This document shows, piece by piece, positions 52,881-53,253 of a stretch of 53,253 bases of DNA. The stretch is from an uncultured Dehalococcoidia bacterium (GTDB lineage Bacteria > Chloroflexota > Dehalococcoidia > Lucifugimonadales > CAJWUJ01). The notes beneath the pieces are model-generated. The model had not been told where the DNA came from, did no database searches, and saw only the letters and a list, made by a program, of their open reading frames with translations. The stretch covers positions 1 through 53,253 of the forward strand of contig CAJWUJ010000008.1 of assembly GCA_913047625.1 (NCBI GenBank). Direction: 5' to 3'. Position 1 is the first letter of the stretch. Each line of letters begins with the position of its first letter. The translations under genes were made by a program, and so were the position numbers.

Positions 52881-52896
52881 GCCATCTCATGATGGC
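52881..52896 (+). promoter_or_regulatory. Small hairpin in the leader of the second fbpA
   Basis: GCCATC / GATGGC with a TCAT loop, 43 bases before the second fbpA start and 8 bases after the terminator T-run. Its role is unknown; it might be a transcript-end or leader structure. Confidence 0.35.
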
Positions 52897-52938
52897 GGTG
52901 CTTTAAAAAAACAAGAAATATTAGGAGGCCTAAAACAA

Positions 52939-53253
52939 ATGTTTAAGAAAAGTAGTCTATTAATCGGTATTCTTGCGGCAGGGCTAATATCACTTGCATG
53001 TGCTGGAGAAACTGAGACAGTTATCGTAGAAAAAGAAGTGCTGGTTGAAGTACCAGTAGACAAAGTAGTTGAAAAACCAGTTGTTGTAGAAAAAGAAGTT
53101 ATTAAAGAAGTACCTGTAGAGAAACTTGTCGAAGTCGAAGTGGTTAAGGAAGTTCCTGTAACCGTGGAGAAAGTTGTGGAAGTAGAGAAGCAGGTCGTAG
53201 TTGAAAAAGACAATAGGACACTGCTGGTTTATTCTGGAAGAGCAGAAAAACTA
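52939..53253 (+). CDS. Ferric iron-binding lipoprotein (FbpA-like), copy 2, cut by window end
   Basis: Starts at ATG 52939 with AGGAGG ten bases upstream; 105 codons are visible and the frame is open at the edge. The signal peptide MFKKSSLLIGILAAGLISLA ends at Cys21. Residues 28-90 are a Val-Glu-Lys/Glu-Val-Pro stalk, about 20 residues longer than in copy 1. It then enters NRTLLVYSGRAEKL, identical in DNA to copy 1. The binding domain lies outside the window. This frame was found by reading the sequence directly. Confidence 0.88.
   Translation, partial: MFKKSSLLIGILAAGLISLACAGETETVIVEKEVLVEVPVDKVVEKPVVVEKEVIKEVPVEKLVEVEVVKEVPVTVEKVVEVEKQVVVEKDNRTLLVYSGRAEKL
53020..53208 (+). repeat. Val-Glu-Lys/Glu-Val-Pro stalk-coding repeat, copy 2
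   Basis: Codes residues 28-90 of the second FbpA-like protein, with units such as KEVLVEVPVDKVVEK and KEVIKEVPVEKLVEV. It shares nearly identical DNA with copy 1 in its last third. Confidence 0.8.
53199..53253 (+). repeat. 55-base direct repeat, right copy
   Basis: Identical base for base to 51808-51862 at an offset of 1391; runs to the window end. Confidence 0.95.

Noticed and set aside
52887-53213. Long minus-strand frame rich in Ser/Thr/Phe opposite the second fbpA
   Set aside because: It is the complement of the Val-Glu-Lys/Glu-Val-Pro repeat on the plus strand, which has a proper Shine-Dalgarno, signal peptide and family match. The antisense frame has no start signal or domain.
1-53253. 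CRISPR array, phage, transposon or toxin-antitoxin signals
   Set aside because: I looked for spaced direct repeats, transposase motifs, integrase genes and small paired genes and saw none; the only clear repeats are the fbpA duplication.

Overview
This 53 kb window reads as a continuous, AT-rich piece of bacterial chromosome with short gaps and many overlapping start/stop pairs. It looks most like a member of the Chloroflexota, close to the marine SAR202/Dehalococcoidia branch. The clues are the rpsP-khpA-rimM-yebC-ruvC-ruvA order, a fused AccD-AccA, a two-subunit methylmalonyl-CoA mutase, many CoA-ester and hydantoinase/oxoprolinase enzymes, and lipoproteins with long Glu-Val-Pro-Val-Glu-Lys stalks. 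The assignment is by family and gene order only. I see no rRNA, CRISPR array, insertion sequence, phage gene or transposase.

Layout. 1-2157: end of a hydantoinase/oxoprolinase pair (HyuA, cut by the window edge, then HyuB). 2300-6296: housekeeping genes (FmdB-like zinc ribbon, Dtd, NadC, MiaB, one tRNA-Ser(GCT), fused MoaD-MoaE). 6560-12289: translation and DNA repair run (S16, KhpA, RimM, YebC, RuvC, RuvA, a methyltransferase, UvrB). 12338-15764: DUF59 and Mrp-type proteins followed by two thioredoxin-fold lipoproteins. 15830-25226: fatty-acid and general housekeeping (AccDA, threonine-dehydrogenase-like epimerase, FtsK, short RNase J, uracil-DNA glycosylase, AcpP, NusB, FabD, L32).

25473-29576 (minus strand): a propionate/branched-chain acyl-CoA operon with both methylmalonyl-CoA mutase subunits, the epimerase, an acyl-CoA dehydrogenase and a DUF2784 membrane protein. 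29687-38129: RuvB, a second HyuA, a tandem SDR pair in which one copy has lost its catalytic residues, and a two-gene ABC exporter with asymmetric ATP sites. 38274-48373: a GNAT acetyltransferase and a catabolic cluster (acyl-CoA dehydrogenase, MaoC-type hydratase, HMG-CoA-lyase-like enzyme, ThDP decarboxylase, gamma-glutamyltransferase, alpha/beta hydrolase, isocitrate-lyase/PEP-mutase enzyme), interrupted by a TPR lipoprotein. 48419-53253: a ferric-iron ABC importer (permease, ATPase, and two tandem FbpA-like binding lipoproteins, the second cut by the window end).

The items most worth a second look are the tandem FbpA copies sharing a perfect 55-base stretch, the 18-base dyad centred on the fbpA -10 box, the inactivated SDR paired with an intact one, the Mrp protein lacking its CxxC motif, the RNase J without its C-terminal domain, and the lyase/hydratase/dehydrogenase cluster whose substrate I cannot name. 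I did not find a clear-cut new defence or mobile system.
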